64,000 bases of DNA from Roseiconus nitratireducens (GTDB lineage Bacteria; Planctomycetota; Planctomycetia; Pirellulales; Pirellulaceae): contig NZ_VWOX01000011.1 of the NCBI RefSeq assembly GCF_008629675.1, positions 1-64,000 on the forward strand, written 5' to 3'. Numbering within the stretch: the stretch's first letter is position 1; each line of letters begins with the position of its first letter. The notes beneath the pieces are model-generated. The model had not been told where the DNA came from. It saw nothing but the letters and a program-made list of their open reading frames with translations, and searched no databases. Position numbers and translations under genes: made by a program. Below, in pieces: positions 62,529 through 64,000 of the stretch.

Positions 62529-63485
62529 ATGACAACCACGCCTGACGCTTCCGTCGACGACCGCACGCCGCCGTTTTTCCTCACCGACGGCGGTCTGGAG
62601 ACGACGCTGGTCTTCCACGAAGGGCTGGATCTGCCGCAATTCGCCGCCTTTCCGCTGTTGGCCGATGACCGGTTCGACGCCTGGTTCTTTGACTATTTCG
62701 ATCGGTACTTCGCAATTGCCCAGCAACACCGGTGCGGGTTCGTGTTGGAATCCAACACGTGGCGTGCCAGTTCGGATTGGGCGGAAAAGTTGTCGATTCC
62801 GGAGCCCGAATTGCGACGATTGAACCAGAAAGCGATCGAACTGTTGATCGAGTATCGGCGCCAGCGGGAAACGGAATCATCGCCGGTCCTGATCAGCGGT
62901 TGCGTCGGTCCCCGCCATGACGGCTACCGCGACCAGCAAACGTCGGTCGAACAGGCCCGGCGGTACCACGCCAGCCAAATCGAAACATTTGCCCAAAGCG
63001 GTGCGGACCGTGTGACGGCGATGACGTTGACCAATGAGCAGGAGGCGGCGGGCATCGCCCTGGCCTGCGCAGCCTGCGATCTGCCGGCAGTGATCTCATT
63101 CACCGTCGAAACCGATGGCCGCCTTCCCAGCGGCCGGCGGCTTCCCGATGCGATCGATTTCGTCGACCAACAGGCCGAGACCGCGCCCGCGTTTTACATG
63201 ATCAACTGCGCCCATCCGGAACATTTCGTTTCGACGCTCCGGGAAAGCGGTACCTGGACCGATCGCCTGCGGGGGCTGCGGTGCAATGCATCCACGCTTA
63301 GCCACGCGGAACTGGATGAGATGGAAACGTTGGACACCGGTGACCCCAAATCGCTGGGTGAGTCCCACCGTCAGATCATGAACCTGCTGCCCAACCTGTG
63401 CCTGCTTGGCGGCTGTTGCGGAACCGACGAACGTCACGTCGCGGCGATCGCCCGCACGGTTTGCCGAACTTCGGTCGACGCCTGA
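62529..63485 (+). CDS. Homocysteine S-methyltransferase family protein
   Basis: The ATG at 62529 gives 318 residues. The zinc-binding cysteines are in INCAHP (C227) and GGCCGTDERH (C296 and C297), typical of the Hcy-methyltransferase fold. Family members transfer a methyl from S-methylmethionine or SAM to homocysteine, and a nearby cobalamin domain is absent. The N-terminal TDGGLETTLVF is the usual start. It is cytoplasmic. Its 3' end overlaps the convergent neighbour by 52 bases. Confidence 0.88.
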   Translation: MTTTPDASVDDRTPPFFLTDGGLETTLVFHEGLDLPQFAAFPLLADDRFDAWFFDYFDRYFAIAQQHRCGFVLESNTWRASSDWAEKLSIPEPELRRLNQKAIELLIEYRRQRETESSPVLISGCVGPRHDGYRDQQTSVEQARRYHASQIETFAQSGADRVTAMTLTNEQEAAGIALACAACDLPAVISFTVETDGRLPSGRRLPDAIDFVDQQAETAPAFYMINCAHPEHFVSTLRESGTWTDRLRGLRCNASTLSHAELDEMETLDTGDPKSLGESHRQIMNLLPNLCLLGGCCGTDERHVAAIARTVCRTSVDA

Positions 63486-63955
63486 AAGTAGCGACGAATC
63501 AGCGGCGCGATGTCGGCAAAGTCTTCGGGGGTTTGGACGACCGCTCGCGCCCCCAATTCCATCATCGACAATGCCAGTCGTCGTCCAATCCGGCGTGAAG
63601 GTGCGTCGATCGCGATCAGCTGCATCAGGTCGGGCCTCCCCACTCCGATCTGGGCCAGAGTCAACGCGACCGGCACAGCGTTGTCACCCCCAACTTCCCA
63701 CAGGATCACGGCCCGCGGCAGTCCGGCGATTGACGCGCGGACCTTGCTGTGCTCGACGGCTCGCACCGCGATCACGGGTTCACTGGGCCCTGTGTGGGGG
63801 ACAACGCCGGGAACACCGCCCGGTGGCGCCGACAAGAAAGCGTGTTGAAACGGCCCCACAAATCGCCGCGCGGTATCGCACCAGCGGTGCCCGGATTCAC
63901 AGACCAGCAGCTCCACGCTGGGACGCGGCATCGGGGCGGCCGGCGGATGTGTCAT
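63434..63955 (-). CDS. Hypothetical protein
   Basis: This 173-residue protein is not recognised. It has SVELLVCESGHRW near the N-terminus, an alternating alpha/beta-like middle (AVILWEVGGDNAVPVALTLAQIG) and no signal peptide. Its ATG overlaps the stop of an upstream gene as ATGA (63952-63955), and its 3' end overlaps the homocysteine methyltransferase gene. Real coding status is moderate, supported by the coupling. Confidence 0.5.
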   Translation of the reverse strand: MTHPPAAPMPRPSVELLVCESGHRWCDTARRFVGPFQHAFLSAPPGGVPGVVPHTGPSEPVIAVRAVEHSKVRASIAGLPRAVILWEVGGDNAVPVALTLAQIGVGRPDLMQLIAIDAPSRRIGRRLALSMMELGARAVVQTPEDFADIAPLIRRYFQASTEVRQTVRAIAAT

Positions 63956-64000
63956 TGCGAATTGTCCGACAACAACGACTCGATCTTGCGCAGCAATCGC
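63952..64000 (-). CDS. 3' end of an upstream gene, cut by the window edge
   Basis: The minus strand reads RLLRKIESLLSDNSQ and stops with TGA overlapping the ATG of the previous feature (ATGA). Only the last 15 codons are visible, so no function can be given. It indicates an operon extending off the window. Confidence 0.5.
   Translation of the reverse strand, partial: RLLRKIESLLSDNSQ

Noticed and set aside
1..64000. Mobile element, prophage or restriction-defence island
   Set aside because: No transposase, integrase, phage structural gene, restriction enzyme or toxin-antitoxin pair was recognised; the hairpins and repeats are short and not bounded by element genes.
1..64000. tRNA and rRNA genes
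   Set aside because: No cloverleaf-like sequence or conserved rRNA segment was noticed in the intergenic gaps; a dedicated scan was not possible here.

Overview
The window is a stretch of chromosome from a Planctomycetota bacterium, most likely of the Pirellulaceae (Rhodopirellula-like) group. The signs are family-level. There are two DUF1549/DUF1553 'planctomycete cytochrome c' genes, each followed by a DUF1501 gene. A giant FG-GAP / membrane-bound-dehydrogenase / HEAT / Pirellula-type haem-binding fusion is present. A secreted subtilase carries the planctomycete N-terminal LExLExRxLLS motif. There are also a sulfatase, a DUF1080 protein and many secreted proteins of unknown function. Base composition looks GC-rich and even. 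I see no rRNA, tRNA, phage, insertion sequence or CRISPR array.

Layout. 0.2-7 kb: an orphan LarA-like racemase, a 1651-residue secreted subtilase with six tandem C-terminal repeats, and a truncated secreted esterase. 7-13 kb: three exported proteins (LRR plus carboxypeptidase-regulatory-like domains, a PstS-like binding protein, a PDZ/YbaY-like protein). 13-19 kb: a GH-A-like glycosidase, a cysteine-free Cu/Zn superoxide dismutase, a Tat-exported Gfo/Idh oxidoreductase, and a gntR-deoC pair. 19-26 kb: an orphan PAS-GAF-PAS hybrid histidine kinase, a diadenylate cyclase fused to a YbbR/CdaR domain, and two hypothetical secreted proteins. 26-39 kb: the haem-binding fusion, a small membrane protein, a sulfatase, and a DUF1549/1553-DUF1501 operon whose genes overlap by ATGA.

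39-47 kb: a complete oligopeptide ABC importer operon (oppABCDF) with tightly coupled genes, followed after 49 bases by an FHA-GAF-class III cyclase protein. 47-53 kb: a double DinB protein, metG with a downstream alpha/beta hydrolase, and a thioredoxin-trypsin fusion. 53-57.5 kb: the second DUF1549/1553-DUF1501 operon. 57.8-64 kb: a degenerate shikimate-dehydrogenase-like protein next to a SMUG1-type uracil-DNA glycosylase, a nucleotidyltransferase-HD protein, a DUF1080 protein, a methyltransferase, a homocysteine S-methyltransferase, and a hypothetical gene coupled to a gene that runs off the window.

Functionally the region looks like a scavenging toolkit: extracellular hydrolases, surface cytochromes, peptide and phosphate uptake. 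Second-messenger genes (c-di-AMP synthase, atypical cyclase, hybrid kinase) and ordinary housekeeping genes are mixed in. Short hairpin elements and 17-18 bp tandem repeats sit in many intergenic gaps. No single segment is clearly a new system. The best leads are unusual architectures and missing catalytic or structural residues, listed as findings.
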